Source: Cordilura impudica
Lineage: Eukaryota; Arthropoda; Insecta; Diptera; Scathophagidae
Direction: 5' to 3'
Assembly (NCBI GenBank): GCA_963682025.1
Contig: OY821520.1
Coordinates: 134,167,738 to 134,231,737 of the forward strand
Length of the DNA stretch: 64,000 nt
The position numbers were made by a program, and so were the translations under genes. How positions within the stretch are numbered: position 1 is the first letter of the stretch; each line of letters starts with the position of its first letter. The notes beneath the pieces were generated by a model, which saw nothing but the letters and a program-made list of their open reading frames with translations, searched no databases and was not told the DNA's origin. Below are positions 21,693 to 32,503 of this stretch, in pieces.

Positions 21693-22050
21693 AAATGTTC
21701 AAATTTAACATATTGTATTACCTAAACAAACATATAGGCTATTCTATATTATACACAGATGTATACACCACACACACAACACGACCTCATTCACAACTAC
21801 ACACATAAAAAACATAGATACAAATTATACATTTACGTTGGAATATGAAAATATTAAGGATATTCACGTGTGAAAGTTAAATTTTGCAGAATGTTAAAAG
21901 TATAAGTTTTTACAACAAACTAGATATTTATAACCAAATTTTGGCCCTATCTCTAGTTATATACTCATGCCGAAACCACTTTACTTGAATCATTTCGAAA
22001 CAAAAACTTTTCACATAAAGCTCTTTTTCTGAAACAATCAAAAAAAAATA
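21693..22050 (+). other. Presumed 3' UTR/downstream of the Ras-like gene
   Basis: AT-rich sequence with CA-rich tracts (ACACCACACACACAACACG near 21765). No AATAAA is clear before the Helitron at 22051; two possible signals lie within that Helitron. Confidence 0.35.
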
Positions 22051-22342
22051 TCTATAATATTAATAGGCTAGGCGATATCATGTGACCGATGTTTTGTTCT
22101 ACCGTTTTATCCCGATTTTGAACAAACGTATATTATTTGAAAGGTATTTCTTTTGAGCCATGTTGCAGATATACAAATGCTATGTGTGTTTTATTAAATT
22201 TGTTAATGTGTTTGTTAATGAGTTTGTTATCTTCATTCACAATAATAATAAACCATTAAAGTGTTGGTTTGTGAATTGGCTAAGTTAAAAAATAAAGCTG
22301 CCTAGAAATTGCACTCGAATTTCGAGCACTGGAATCTGCTAG
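22051..22342 (+). mobile_element. Non-autonomous Helitron (family H), complete
   Basis: 5' TCTATAATATTAATAGGC preceded by A. Interior 'ccgttttatcccgattttg' and 'gaaaggtatttc'. Hairpin GCACTCGAATTTCGAGCAC followed by TGGAATCTGCTAG and T. 292 bp, no terminal inverted repeats and no target duplication, as expected for Helitrons. Confidence 0.88.
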
Positions 22343-23455
22343 TTTAAATAAAACTGTCTTCATACATTTTATTAAAATTTATAATGAATATACTTATGCA
22401 CAATGTCAAGGAACTTAATTTAAAACTATCTTTAGTAAATGAAATGAACTTGAGATTTAACGTGCTTGATATTTTGCAGAGTGAGAAAATATGTTGAAAT
22501 ATTTTAATTGCGATGTTGTTTGGCAATTAACAATTCCTCTCTCACCTAATGTTTTGTCAAGCATGATTGGCCGGCTCTAGGAAATATCGGTCAATGAAAA
22601 ATCGTAAAAAAAATATGAAATTTTGCCCAAAAAAATATCAAAAATTACAAAAAAAAAAAAATACAAATCACCTAAAAAATAATAAAATGTTGCCCAAAAA
22701 TACAAAAATATGAAAAAACCCTAAAAATTAATCAATATTTGCCATATGAAAATTCACTCAAAAATCGACCTAAAATTACACAAAATTAAATATTTATTTA
22801 TATAGAAGCTTATTTTTCATTATGGAAAAATAGGCCAAATTGGTTACTTGCATTTTGGTTAATGGCATTCAGTTTAGTCTTTGAGATGTGTGTGAAACCA
22901 AAAAAATATAAAGAAGTGGTGGACAATGTAATAAAAGCTTTTGAGAAAATGAAAAAGATTGCATTGATAATGCGCATTAAGTTGTATTCGACCGATTTTT
23001 TGCAACGCATGGTAGACTCAGGCTTTTACAAAAGCAAGCAACCAGTTTGGAAAAAAGGATTGAGCTTTTTTCACTACCCATATTGTCACGCAGTTGTACA
23101 AGATACGCTTCAATTATTTTTTTAATATGTAAGGTGATCCCTTTTAAAATTTTAGTTAACAACCGACATTGGCAAAAATTTACCATTTGAAAGGTATTTC
23201 CTTGCAGATGTGCACCATATTCACAGATTTGCACCATCTGCTAAATTTTTTTTTTTTTTTTTTGAGTAAAATTCATTTAAAGTTGCTACTAACCCATACA
23301 CAAAACTAGACAATGCTGTGTGTGTGGTTATTAAATGTGTATTGAGTTGTGAATTGGCTAAAATTGATTAGCATACCTTTAGGCCGTTACAAATTTAATG
23401 AATTTTAAAATTTTCTAGAATTTGCACTCGAATTTCGATGACTGGGTTCTGTTAG
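22343..23455 (+). mobile_element. Helitron H-related segment with captured-looking open frame
   Basis: The 3' end at 23455 has GCACTCGAATTTCGATGAC, then GGTTCTGTTAG (C to T in CTAG), preceded by the family's 'ttgtgaattggctaaaattgattagcat'. 'accatttgaaaggtatttcc' lies at about 23184. The 5' terminus is not evident, so the element boundary is uncertain. It contains the unexplained frame at 22806-23125. Confidence 0.5.
22806..23125 (+). pseudogene. Unrecognised coding-like fragment in the Helitron cluster
   Basis: An open frame of about 107 codons: aromatic/hydrophobic start (AYFSLWKNRPNWLLAFW), then a charged helix-like part (KPKKYKEVVDNVIKAFEKMK) and a TDFLQRMVDSGFY segment. Its composition resembles real protein far more than the surrounding repeats. 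TATAG just before 22806 could be a splice acceptor. I do not recognise the family. A host exon captured by a Helitron is one explanation; chance is another. Confidence 0.35.
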
Positions 23456-24070
23456 TTTATATGAATACATTAAAAAATTAGATAGATGTTATGATCAAAA
23501 ACCAAACAAAAATTTGTTACATTTTCAGATCTATTCACATTTTGACTTCAAATTTCTGTGTTTTTTCGGATCCAAGTTTCACTTTTAGAAGACATTTCAA
23601 AAAAATTAAAATAAAGGCAAATTCGAAGAATTTAAACCTTTTTTGCGATTTTTTGTGACATCTTCTATGCTCTCAGTTACCAACCGATTGTGAAAAAACA
23701 TACCATTTGTAAGGTATTTCTTTACACTATGTTTTTAAAATTAATATTGGGTCAGTTTTTGGTTCATTTGGTTCATTTAAAGTTGCTACTAGCACATACA
23801 TAAAACACATATTTAAGCTATATAATGCTGTGTATGTGTTTAATAAATTTGTTAATTTGAATTGTGAGCTGGCTAAAATAAATTAGCATACCGTTAGGCT
23901 CTTATAAAATTATTTATTAACAAACCCATTTATATATCTTCTGAGTAAATTTATAATTTACTTAAATATTGAATGAAAAATTGAATATTCGTAGAATTTT
24001 CTTCTATTGCAGCATAATTTAAAACGTAAAAGATAATTGCACTCGCATTTCGAGTGCTGGTGTCTGCTAG
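23456..24070 (+). mobile_element. Third Helitron H-related copy
   Basis: 'gcgattttttgtgacatc' and 'accatttgtaaggtatttctt' at about 23640-23725. The 3' end has hairpin GCACTCGCATTTCGAGTGC, TGGTGTCTGCTAG, then T. It lies immediately downstream of the previous 3' end, giving a head-to-tail series of family H ends. Confidence 0.6.
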
Positions 24071-24560
24071 TTTAAATTAATATGAAAAAATACTATTATT
24101 TTTAATATATTTATTTTATTTAAAAATATATATAGCAATTTAATTTTATTCTTGATATTTATTTATTAATTATTATAAAGTTTCTAGATTTGGCTCAGAC
24201 AAAACTGGGTTAAATACAAAATATGTCGCCTATATAAATTTTAAAACTTTTAGTTATCAGGGTACAATTAAAAAAAAATCTAAGTTTTAAGAACTTTTAA
24301 ATGGTGGGTAAAAAAATGTACATACCAAAACTTCAGTAAGTTTTATGCAGAGACTTTTTAAGCCAGCGAAAACGGGAAATCACCATTCTTCATAGTTTTT
24401 CATGCTCCGTAGGGTCCACATTTCACATCACAATTATTCATAGTTTTTCAAGCTCCGTGAGCCCAATTTTCAAAAAATGCTCAAAAGTTATATCCCTAAT
24501 GTACATATATATAGCGAAGAGGATAAAAACTTAAAAAGGTAGTTTAAGAAGGTCATTAAA
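24071..24560. other. Unassigned AT-rich stretch
   Basis: No gene or clear element. A short direct repeat 'catagtttttca(t/a)gctccg' occurs at about 24395 and 24440. Confidence 0.35.
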
Positions 24561-25130
24561 GCCTATACCACTCACTCTGTGGTTAAGGTACAATGAGTTT
24601 GTGCTGACGTTTGCAACTACCTAATATATAACTTGCCCCCTTTTATTATACCGATTAATTTAAAGCTGTCCGCCTGTCCATCCATATGTCTGTCATAAAT
24701 ATGAAGTTATTTTGACGATAGCTATTGAAATTGTTGAAAATCGGTACACGTTCCTATTTGAGATCGATTTAAATTGGTGTGTTTGTTACACCCCTTAGTT
24801 ACTAGTTCAAAAATAAACCCTGTAGAACTTCTGCTTCCCGATCTTCACTTAAATCAACCAAAAAACAAAAAAATTCCACAATTTTTTCTCAAATTTGGCT
24901 TATATATATTTTTGCGAAAAATAAGTAGTTTTACCATATGTGGTCAAGATCGGTCCATTTTTCGGCATAGTTCCCATATAAGAATAACATACAATATAAA
25001 ATTTTTTATATCTGCTGGCCACTAATTCCTAAAAATATCATTTAAATTTTGAAACGAAGACCCTTTCTTCAAACCCGCCGTATAGGGTATCATTTAGTCG
25101 GTCCAGACAGAGTATAATTTACTTGTTTTT
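24561..25130 (+). repeat. Family A dispersed repeat, shortened
   Basis: Starts CCTATACCACTCACTCTGTGG and GTTTGTGCTGACGTTTGCAAC. Shared interior 'gcttcccgatcttcacttaaatc'. Ends GGGTATCATTTAGTCGGTCC, then TTTACTTGTTTTTT. The palindrome is damaged. Confidence 0.7.
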
Positions 25131-25420
25131 TGGTTGCTTCTAAAGGCTCGAACCTCCCCCAAAACTTCAATAAATTCCACTTAAATTACCATGGTCGTTT
25201 TCTTTTACAAACAGCTGTTGTCGTGTGTACAGTAATTATGTGAAGGGTTGCATTTCTGTTAAGTCTTGGTTGATACGAATGTCTCATCATTCGCATTTTC
25301 ACAAGAATAAACTTTTTGACGTGAATACCATTAATATAAAATTCATTTGAAGTGTTGTTATCTTCGGCCATAGCCGAATTATACATATACCCTCCACCAC
25401 CAAAACACACATACATTTTA
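25131..25420. repeat. Family B relic
   Basis: TTCGGCCATAGCCGAAT at about 25362-25380, followed by ATACATATACCCTCCACCACC, is the hairpin-plus-TACCCTCCACC end of family B. The remainder is degraded. Confidence 0.45.
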
Positions 25421-26373
25421 ATGAAAATAATTAAATTTTATTAATTTATAAATTAAACAAAAAAAAAGAGAACAAATATTGCTATGGAATAAATAAAAAC
25501 TCTGGCAGTTCTACTATATAACGATTGATAAAAACAAAACTTAGTACCTTCTTTTAGTAGATTAATATGAAAAAAAAATTTTTATTAAAAAATTTCAGAT
25601 TCATAATAATTCAATTTTCTCTCTTCTTCTGAACAAAACACACGAAATAAAATACAATTGAAAACCAATTTTTCTTTTAAAAAAACTGAAAGACAAATCA
25701 TTTTTAATAAATAAACAATAACTAAACATGAATTTTATTATGAAAATAATGTCCTCAATCCAATATTCTAATACGGGTTTCAATGTTATTATACATAAGT
25801 ATTAAATTATACAAAATTATTACGAATATAAATAATGGAAAATTAAATGGATTTTTTTTAAATTAAAGTTATACAACAAAAACAAATATGAGTAAACAAA
25901 ATGCATTAATGGCAAAAATGAAATGGAACGTTGCACACTGATCTTTGAATTTTAAAAATAATTCCCACGTTTTTTTTTCACAATAAAAGTACCTTTTTTA
26001 AAAACAAAATACTTTTCACAAATAGAAAAAAGAAAAAATAATTACAAAAAGTTTAATTTTTGGCCGTAAACTAGAAATATTCATTTAAATATAAAAAAAA
26101 AGTTTCATAAACAATTAAGATAATGAACCTAAAGTTTGGAAATGGCTTTCAAAGGGAAAAATTACTTTTTAATTATTTGTATCAATAATTTTGATATTAA
26201 TAATTGCGTTTCAATTAAAATAATTAATAAATTGCAATTTGCAATAAAATATCTTTCCAAAAATAAATAAACTCGGTTGAGAAAAAGCCAGGTTATTATA
26301 AATTCCCCAGGCATGAAATAATGAATCATTATTGTATTTTAATTCCAAATTATAGAAGTGTCAACTATTTTTC

Positions 26374-26405
<32 letters not shown>

Positions 26406-26700
26406 TTGTTTCTTTTACTCCTGCAAGGAGTATAGGGCCGTTGTTAGCAATACACATTCTAAATTAATGCCAAAAATCATCGATTATTTTAACACTATTT
26501 AAAAATCACAAATTTCACATTTTCAAATTTTTTTTATGAAATTTATTGGACTTAGAAGGTATTAAAAATGCTAGATATTGTAGCTTTCACTTGCTTCGTT
26601 TGGTGAGGTTAGCGTTTTTATTTCAGCGGATTTCTGGAAAAAAGTGAATAGTGTTTTTATATTTAAAATATTTATCTTTGGGCGATATATTGAACACATC
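25421..26700. other. AT-rich intergenic stretch
   Basis: No gene found. (TA)n/(CATA)n microsatellite at about 26370-26406. The short frames are poly-Phe/Lys translations of AT-rich DNA. Confidence 0.4.
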
Positions 26701-28018
26701 TATATAACGGGTGATTTTTTTGAGGTTAGGATTTTCATGCATTAGTATTTGACAGATCACGTGGGATTTCAGACATGGTGTCAAAGAGAAAGATGCTCAG
26801 TATGCTTTGACATTTCATCATGAATAGACTTACTAACGAGAAACGCTTGCAAATCATTGAATTTTATTACCAAAATCAGTGTTCGGTTCGAAATGTGTTT
26901 CGCGCTTTACGTCCGATTTATGGTCTACATAATCGACCAAGTGAGCAAACAATTAATGCGATTGTGACCAAGTTTCGCACTCAGTTTACTTTATTGGACA
27001 TTAAACCAACCACACGAATGCGTACAGTGCGTACAGAAGAGAATATTGCGTCTGTTTCTGAGAGTGTTACTGAAGACCGTGAAAAGTCGATTCGTCGCCG
27101 TTCGCAGCAATTGGGTTTGTGTTATTCGACCACATGGAAGATTTTACGCAAAGATCTTGGTGTAAAACCGTATAAAATACAGCTCGTGCAAGAACTGAAG
27201 CCGAACGATCTGCCACAACGTCTAATTTTCAGTGAATGGGCCCTAGAAAAGTTGGCAGAAAATCCGCTTTTTTATCGACAAATTTTGTTCAGCGATGAGG
27301 CTCATTTCTGGTTGAATGGCTTCGTAAATAAGCAAAATTGCCGTATTTGGAGTGAAGAGCAACCAGAAGCCGTTCAAGAACTGCCCATGCATCCCGAAAA
27401 ATGCACTGTTTGGTGTGGTTTGTACGCTGGTGGAATCATTGGACCGTATTTTTTCAAAGATGCTGTTGGACGCAACGTTACGGTGAATGGCGATCGCTAT
27501 CGTTCGATGCTAACAAACTTTTTGTTGCCAAAAATGGAAGAACTGAACTTGGTTGACATGTGGTTTCAACAAGATGGCGCTACATGCCACACAGCTCGCG
27601 ATTCTATGGCCATTTTGAGGGAAAACTTCGGAGAACAATTCATCTCAAGAAATGGACCGGTAAGTTGGCCACCAAGATCATGCGATTTGACGCCTTTAGA
27701 CTATTTTTTGTGGGGCTACGTCAAGTCTAAAGTCTACAGAAATAAGCCAGCAACTATTCCAGCTTTGGAAGACAACATTTCCGAAGAAATTCGGGCTATT
27801 CCGGCCGAAATGCTCGAAAAAGTTGCCCAAAATTGGACTTTCCGAATGGACCACCTAAGACGCAGCCGCGGTCAACATTTAAATGAAATTATCTTCAAAA
27901 AGTAAATGTCATGGACCAATCTAACGTTTCAAATAAAGAACCGATGAGATTTTGCAAATTTTATGCGTTTTTTTTTTAAAAAAAGTTATCAAGCTCTTAA
28001 AAAATCACCCGTTATATA
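26701..28018 (+). mobile_element. rosa-type (DD41D) Tc1/mariner-superfamily transposon, apparently intact
   Basis: Inverted ends ACGGGTGATTTTTT (left, from 26707) and AAAAATCACCCGT (right, to 28012) sit within TATATA on both sides, consistent with TA target duplication; which TA is the duplication is ambiguous. One open transposase frame fills the element. About 1.3 kb, the usual size for this superfamily. Confidence 0.92.
26820..27905 (+). CDS. rosa (DD41D) transposase, full-length open frame
   Basis: 361 residues with no internal stop. N-terminal helix-turn-helix DNA-binding region (about 1-115, starting NRLTNEKRLQIIEFYYQNQ), then the DDE/D catalytic core: Asp159 in ILFSDEAHF, Asp252 in WFQQDGATCHTA, Asp294 in LTPLDYFLWGY. 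The 41 residues between the second and third Asp define the DD41D group, described from tephritid flies as rosa. The length and all three metal-binding residues fit an active enzyme. The ATG at 26820 is 113 bp inside the left terminus. It would excise and reinsert the element at TA sites. Confidence 0.93.
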   Translation: MNRLTNEKRLQIIEFYYQNQCSVRNVFRALRPIYGLHNRPSEQTINAIVTKFRTQFTLLDIKPTTRMRTVRTEENIASVSESVTEDREKSIRRRSQQLGLCYSTTWKILRKDLGVKPYKIQLVQELKPNDLPQRLIFSEWALEKLAENPLFYRQILFSDEAHFWLNGFVNKQNCRIWSEEQPEAVQELPMHPEKCTVWCGLYAGGIIGPYFFKDAVGRNVTVNGDRYRSMLTNFLLPKMEELNLVDMWFQQDGATCHTARDSMAILRENFGEQFISRNGPVSWPPRSCDLTPLDYFLWGYVKSKVYRNKPATIPALEDNISEEIRAIPAEMLEKVAQNWTFRMDHLRRSRGQHLNEIIFKK

Positions 28019-28089
28019 AAATTCATTTTCTGTTTGTTTGTTTGTATTTTTGTTTGTTTGTTTGCTTGTTTGTTTGTTTGACCGCTATA

Positions 28090-28915
28090 CAAATTTTTAT
28101 TTTTCAACAGATTTCTCTGAAATTTGGTACACACGATCTCAGTACTCCAGGAAAGGTCGCCATATCCTTCGTACCGGTCACGCCTACTGTTACGCCCACT
28201 TTTTATATACAATTCGTATTCTTTTTTTGGTACATTTATTCGCTACACATTTTTTTTTATAACGGATTTCTCTGAAATTTGCTACACACGATCTCTGTAC
28301 TGCAGGGAGGTTGTTATATGATTCTTGCCGGCCACGCCTTCTTTGACGCCCACTTTTTATACAAAATTAATTTTCCGTTTTTTGGTATATTTGTTCACTA
28401 TAGAAATCTTTATTTTTCAGGGGATGTCTCTGAAATTTGGTACACACGATCTCTATACTCCAGGGAAGGTCACCATATGCTTCTTACAGGCCACGCCTAC
28501 TTTGCGCCCACTTCTATGTATATAAAATTTATTTTTTGCCTTTTATTTGGTTCTTTGTTTGATTGCTATAAAAACTTTTATTTTTCATTGGCTTTCTCTG
28601 AAATTTGGAAAACGTGATCTCTCTACTCCAGCGAAGGTCGCATTATAATCTTTCTTGCTATGCTTACCTTAACGCCCACATTCTTATAAAATTCATTTTT
28701 TGTTTTTTGGTTTATATGTTCGTTATAGTAATTTTTATCCTTCAACGACTTTCTCCGAAATTTAGTACATATTCCAGGGAAGGTCGCCATATGATTTTTA
28801 CCGACCACGCCTACTTTTACGCCCACTTTTGATATAAAATTCATTTTTTGTTGTGTGGTATATTTCTTCCCTATACAAGTTTGTATTTTTCAACGGATTT
28901 CTCTGAAATTTGGTT
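28090..28915. repeat. Tandem ~157-bp repeats in the Helitron
   Basis: GATTTCTCTGAAATTTGGTAC recurs at about 28109, 28263, 28422, 28587, 28747 and 28892 (spacings 145-165 bp). Each is followed by TACTCCAGGGAAGGTCGCC and a CACGCC block. Frames across this array are repeat translations. Confidence 0.85.
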
Positions 28916-28929
28916 TACACGGGAATAAC

Positions 28930-29975
28930 TTTACGGTGAACAAATCCCCAAATTCAAAAAGGTCCCCAATAAATTAACTTACTCCCCAAATTCATTCCTA
29001 AATTTTTACATATTTTTATTTAATGAATTTTGTTAACTATTTATTTTAGTGAAAACTTGCATACTGCTCTCGGTGCGCGGAAGCTACGCGCTCGCGGAAC
29101 ACAGCTTAACTAGAATATCAGAATGATCTGAAAAATATATTCTGACAATTAAAATAAGTTGGCAACAACTGCGTGGCAGCACAGGTGTAGCTGCCAAACG
29201 CGCGGAAGTTGCGCGCGGACGCGTCGCGCTCGCGGATCACAGCTCAGCTAAAATATCGCAATTATCACGGGTAGTAGCTTCCAAACGCGAAAAGCGGCGC
29301 GCGGACGCGACGCGCTCGCGGATCTGAAAAATATATTTTAGCGATTAAAATAAGTTAACGAGAACTGCGCGGCAGCACGGGTGTAGCTCGCGAATACAGC
29401 TGAGTTAAAATATCGCAGTAATGCGAAAAATATATTTTCGCGATTAAAATAAGTTGACGACAACTACGCGGCAGCACGGGTGTAGCTGCCAAACACGCGG
29501 ACGCGAACGCGACGCGCTCTCGGAACACATATCAGCTAAAATATCGGAATGATCTGAAAAATATATTTTGGCGATTAAAATAAGTTGACGACAACTGCGC
29601 GGCAGCACGGGTGTATATACAATACACATACTATAAGCAGTTGCTTAAAACAATCTTGCGGCACAATTTTAAAGCCGCATTAGTTTTTCATTTTTGAAAC
29701 TTTTTTTAATTTGACTTCTCTGCTCAATGATGATCACTTGTTGAATGAAGTAATTCAATTTTTAAAAGTTTTGATACCTTTAATTTGCAAACGATTCCGT
29801 TATATTTGATGTTTATAAATAAACTTAAAAAAAAAACTTAAAGCCGTTTCGCAGCTTATTTTTGAAGCATTTTTGCTGCAGCATCTTATAAAAAACTTCT
29901 AATTTACTGCCCATACAAATTTTTGGGGAGAAAGTTCATTTTATTGGGGAATTTGTTCATTGGGGACTAAGTACT
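28930..29975. mobile_element. Inverted-terminal element with GC-rich tandem core
   Basis: Ends GAACAAATCCCCAAATTC (28938) and GGGGAATTTGTTCATTGGGG (about 29945-29965) are inverted. Several CCCCAA blocks occur near each end. No coding sequence. The core is the GC-rich repeat at 29060-29625. Confidence 0.55.
29060..29625. repeat. GC-rich tandem repeats (CGCG-laden)
   Basis: Four to five units containing CGCGCTCGCGGA, 'cagctaaaatatcg', 'ctgaaaaatatattttg', 'attaaaataagttgacgac' and GCGGCAGCACGGGTGTAGC, spaced about 100-195 bp. Its CpG and GC content contrasts sharply with the AT-rich surroundings. Confidence 0.8.
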
Positions 29976-30055
29976 CAGCGCCTGGTAAGCATAGTAAACC
30001 ATTTTTCAAGTCAAATGCCTTTTTATCCCGGGCAAGACCGGGTAAAAACAGCTAG

Positions 30056-30907
30056 TGATAAAATAAAATTAAAATGCACTAAAGGTCCAAGATCTAAATT
30101 AAGAGGACTTTTTTCAAAAATAAAATATCGAAATAAATAATATATTTTTTTGAAAGGATTTTGATAAAACATAATAATGATATTTTACTACTTAGTTCTA
30201 AACAACTTAATTGTTGAAATTAACCTTTTAGTACTCTTAGAGTCAATATGAATACATTATGAAAATCACCCTCAGTTTTATTCATTTTTGGTTACTAAAA
30301 CAATTTTAGTTTCAACTAGGTAATTGTAGTTGCATTTGTTACACAAAAATTAATATTTCTAGGGGGAGGTACGGTAAAAATTTTCAAGTTCACCTTAATC
30401 TACACATTTGGCCATCAAAATGGGAGCACCAGTTTAATTTTTTAAATTTTTTGTGGTTACTTTCATCAGATAAACGTTAAAAAAGGAAATTATCAGTCAC
30501 TTTTAAAAACCTTGGTATTAGTGATTTGAAGTTCATTTTCTAATAACCGCTCTCCTTCTCAATGGGCGTGGCTTTTATACATATATACTTTGTATCATTT
30601 TTCAGGAACAATCGATCATATGCTAACAAAATATACATCATTAAAAAGCTTATAAAAATATCTATTGCTAGCTAGGCCCGGTCCGTGATGCTGGCCCTAA
30701 GAAAACATCTGGTTTTTATATTGCATCTAAATTTTAATACAAAGTGTCGCACAAAAATAAAGCAAAAACTCCCCCGAAAGGTATAGCAGATATCTATAGG
30801 TGCAGTACCACTCCCCTCCGCCCACAAACCAAAAATCAAATATCAAATTTCACAGTGTCAATCGCCAGATTCCCTGAAAATTTCATCAAGATCAGTCCAT
30901 TCGTTTT
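30056..30907. other. Unassigned stretch
   Basis: No gene seen. A 97-aa frame at 30744-31037 overlaps the start of a family A copy and is not protein-like. Confidence 0.35.
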
Positions 30908-31439
30908 TATACCCTATACCAGAATGTGGTCAGGGTATAACTACCGGTTTCTGAGTCTATTTAGCGATATCCGTTCGTCCGTCCATCCGTCTGTGTGTCC
31001 ATGTAAACCTTGTAATCAAACTAGGTCGCAAATATGAATATATTTTGATGAAGTTTAGTATATAAGCTTCTATAGGCCATAGCACGAACGCTATTGAAAT
31101 TGTTGCAAATCGAGTCATGTTCAGACCTAGTATTCGTACTAATGACCCATAAGAGATCGACTTAAATTGTGATAATATCTAAATTATCATATTATATTAT
31201 TATATTATTATTATAAAAATCTTTATTTTCTATTTTATTAATAATTTCAGTTACATTTTCATATTAAATTATATATACATATACATATATATAAGTTACA
31301 ATAATCATTAGAAATAAAGATTATACAGTTATGACAAAGTGCCGTCAGCTGGATGTACTAAATAACAAAAATTTACAATGAGGTTTTTAAATTATTTTTG
31401 GTTTAGTAATTAATTATATTCTGTTATTATTAATTTTCT

Positions 31440-31718
31440 ATAATTTAAAGAGGATTTTAGATATCCAATCAGATTTTTCCAATCAGTGCTCAGTCTTCCA
31501 TCAAGAATTCTTATGATTTCTTCTTCCGATAAAATAGGTGTTTCAAAAAAGTTTCGTCTGAAGGTATTCAATATTGGGCATATACCTAAAAAATGTTGTA
31601 GAGTTTTCTTTTCTCGAAGGTTGCATAATGTACATATTTGATCATTTTCGTTGTTACTAAACTTATTGCCATTAAGGTGAAATAGATCACAACGTGCTTT
31701 AATTATTCGACTAACGTC
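31440..31718 (-). pseudogene. LINE C-terminal zinc-motif fragment
   Basis: Minus strand: NDVSRIIKARCDLFHLNG, then CTLCNLREKKTLQHFLGICP, a CCHC motif of the type found after the RT thumb in LINE ORF2 proteins. It joins in frame to the end of the piece at 32497 (QGNYNQN) once the family A insert is removed. Confidence 0.8.
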
Positions 31719-32503
31719 ATTATACCCTATACCACTATGTGGTTTGGGTATAATGACTTTGTGCTGCTGTTTGTAACAACCAAAAATATTTGACCTAGAC
31801 CCATCTTTAATTATACCGATCGAATCAGAATCACTTTCTGAGTTGATTTAACAATGTCCGTCCGTCCGTCCGTCCGTCCGTCCGTCCGTCTGTGTGTCCA
31901 TGTAAAGCTTGTAATCAAACTGCAGGTCGCAAATATGAATATATTTTGATGAAATTTCGTATATAAGCTTTTATCGGCCATGGGATGAACGCTATTGAAA
32001 TTGGTGAGAATCGGTCCATGTTCAGACCTAGCCCCCATACAAATTACCCATATGAAATCGACATAAATTGCCATAAGATCCAAATTGTCATATAGATCTT
32101 ACTCAAATTGGGTTTGTATGCGTTCATTACATCCACTAATGGGTAGTCCAAAAATGATCCGTTTGACCCCATATAGAGCTGCTTCCCGATCTTCACTTAA
32201 ATCTATTAAAAAACAAAAATATTGCACTGATTCTTCTCAAATTTTGTTTGACCATATTTTTGCAAAATACAAGAGACTTTACCAAACATGATCAGGATCG
32301 GTCCATTTTTGGACCTAGTCCCTTTATAGATATAGCATCCGATATGAACTTTTTCATATCTGTAGCCAAAAAATTAATAAAAATCCCACTCAAATTTGGT
32401 TTTTGCTTATTTTCAATGTTGGGCTTAAGAGATAGGGTTTCTAAACGCATGGTATAGGGTATCGTATAGTCGGTCTAGACCGACTATAATTTTCTTACTT
32501 GTT
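31719..32503 (+). repeat. Family A dispersed repeat, full length (best copy)
   Basis: Left end TATACCCTATACCACTATGTGG; (GTCC)n tract 31857-31890; interior 'aggtcgcaaatatgaatata' and 'gcttcccgatcttcac'; right end GGTATAGGGTATCGTATAGTCGG, palindrome AGTCGGTCTAGACCGACT (32468-32485) and TTTCTTACTTGTTTT. It is inserted in the LINE. No coding sequence, no obvious target duplication. Confidence 0.85.

Larger units (their letters stand above)
28018..30055 (+). mobile_element. Helitron-like element with tandem repeats and a nested insertion
   Basis: The 3' end is clear on the plus strand: hairpin CCCGG-GCAAGA-CCGGG at about 30028-30043, then TAAAAACAGCTAG and T. Upstream are ~157-bp tandem units with CCACGCCTACTTTTACGCCC, analogous to family C. 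The 5' end is not visible; the rosa element abuts it. An element of different composition is inserted at about 28930-29975. Confidence 0.6.
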
